Shown: positions 63,653-64,000 of the stretch, in pieces
Position numbering within the stretch: position 1 is the stretch's first letter
Layout of the letters: every line of letters begins with the position of its first letter
From: Rossellomorea pakistanensis
GTDB lineage: Bacteria; Bacillota; Bacilli; Bacillales; Bacillaceae_B
Assembly: GCF_016908495.1 (NCBI RefSeq)
Contig: NZ_JAFBDZ010000004.1
Span: 372,001 to 436,000, forward strand
Reading direction: 5' to 3'
DNA: 64,000 bases
Made by a program: the position numbers and the translations under genes
The notes under the pieces: generated by a model
What the model was told of the DNA's origin: nothing
Databases searched by the model: none
Seen by the model: the letters and a program-made list of their open reading frames with translations, nothing else

Positions 63653-64000
63653 TCAATAACCTAATATTTCTTTTAAAATACGATCGACCCAGGGATTGGT
63701 TTCGGTATTTTTAAAATCACTTAGTACAATATGACCTTCTAAAATGATAGCTCTAAGATATTTCCATCTGGATCTATGACATAACAAACTGATTGTTCTG
63801 GCCTACTTCTAAATTGATAGTTTCGTGTTTCTAAAAGCCGATAATAATAGAATAGTTGAACTGGATTTGAATCCTTTAATGCTTTTGATAAACCACTGAT
63901 GATTTTGTGATTAGATACATCCCTATTTGTTGAAGGTTTAACTGCGGGGGATTCAAGCTTTTTCCTCGCTCGATGAAGAGCTGTTTTAATGGATTCATTG
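63653..64000 (-). pseudogene. Sigma-70/ECF-type factor, C-terminal part, frameshifted, truncated by window edge
   Basis: On the minus strand the frame entering at 64000 reads NESIKTALHRARKKL, the end of sigma region 4, then a C-terminal extension ending QLFYYYRLLETRNYQFRSR, PEQSVCYVIDPDG and a stop. In the next frame it goes on as YLRAIILEGHIVLSDFKN, then TETNPWVDRILKEILGY, with TGA at 63653. One base appears missing around 63763-63764 (ATATTTCCATC). If restored, the protein ends just before the DUF3951 gene, as a co-transcribed pair. Confidence 0.7.

Overview
The window looks like chromosomal DNA from a low-GC, spore-forming Bacillaceae (Bacillus sensu lato). Evidence: AGGAGG-type ribosome sites with many TTG/GTG starts, a TnrA orthologue with a perfect TnrA box, PurR-, Fur- and CcpA-like sites, KinA/KinB-type kinases, a Ger(x)C remnant and DUF3951. 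There are no rRNA or tRNA genes, no intact transposase and no CRISPR array. I would not assign a species.

Layout. 1-9 kb: a two-component kinase followed by the first codons of its response regulator, a vanadium haloperoxidase-family protein, an ArsR-SRPBCC-VOC operon, two paralogous small membrane proteins, and a TetR-ABC exporter operon whose TetR gene appears to start at ATT. 9-17 kb: a rifampin phosphotransferase/PEP synthase-like enzyme with its own TetR, a catalase, small unknown proteins, and two composite intergenic repeat loci. 17-20.4 kb: ornithine cyclodeaminase-family enzyme and MFS transporter, divergent from an XRE-cupin regulator.

20.5-28.4 kb is the most interesting part. It is a thiazole/oxazole-modified peptide (TOMM) locus of the heterocycloanthracin/sonorensin type: a FAD oxidoreductase (possible tailoring enzyme), a double-domain SagB-type dehydrogenase, a fused C/YcaO cyclodehydratase, a 'thiazole-containing bacteriocin maturation' protein with an N-terminal RRE-like domain, and an 85-residue precursor. 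The precursor core is bipartite: C-F-S/C-F-F units followed by tandem C-G-G-R units, 13 Cys in all. No exporter or immunity gene is recognisable beside it.

28.7-35.8 kb: a catabolic operon (KDG kinase, KDPG aldolase, SSS symporter, D-threonine aldolase-like PLP enzyme, N-acyl-D-amino-acid deacylase, RidA) with a convergent IclR regulator and an operator-like palindrome just after the promoter. 36-43 kb: tnrA with a perfect autoregulatory box, a 52-bp tandem palindrome array, an amino-acid permease, a frameshifted aminoglycoside 6-adenylyltransferase, an APH-family kinase, and guaC with PurBox-like sites. 43.5-51 kb: a small protein-kinase-like protein, a Ger(x)C remnant, a large kinase fusing an AcoR-type sensor to PAS-HisKA-HATPase, and an orphan siderophore-binding lipoprotein beside a decayed ABC ATPase under a perfect Fur box. 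51.6-55.3 kb: two M20 peptidases/amidohydrolases and a GltS-like carrier in one operon. 55.6-64 kb: YhgE/Pip protein, a frameshifted SDR, a KinB-like kinase translationally close to a beta-ketoacyl synthase lacking one catalytic His, an epimerase-like SDR, a DUF3951 protein and a frameshifted sigma factor running off the edge.

Several genes (aadK-like, SDR, sigma factor) each carry a single small indel. These could be real decay or sequencing error.
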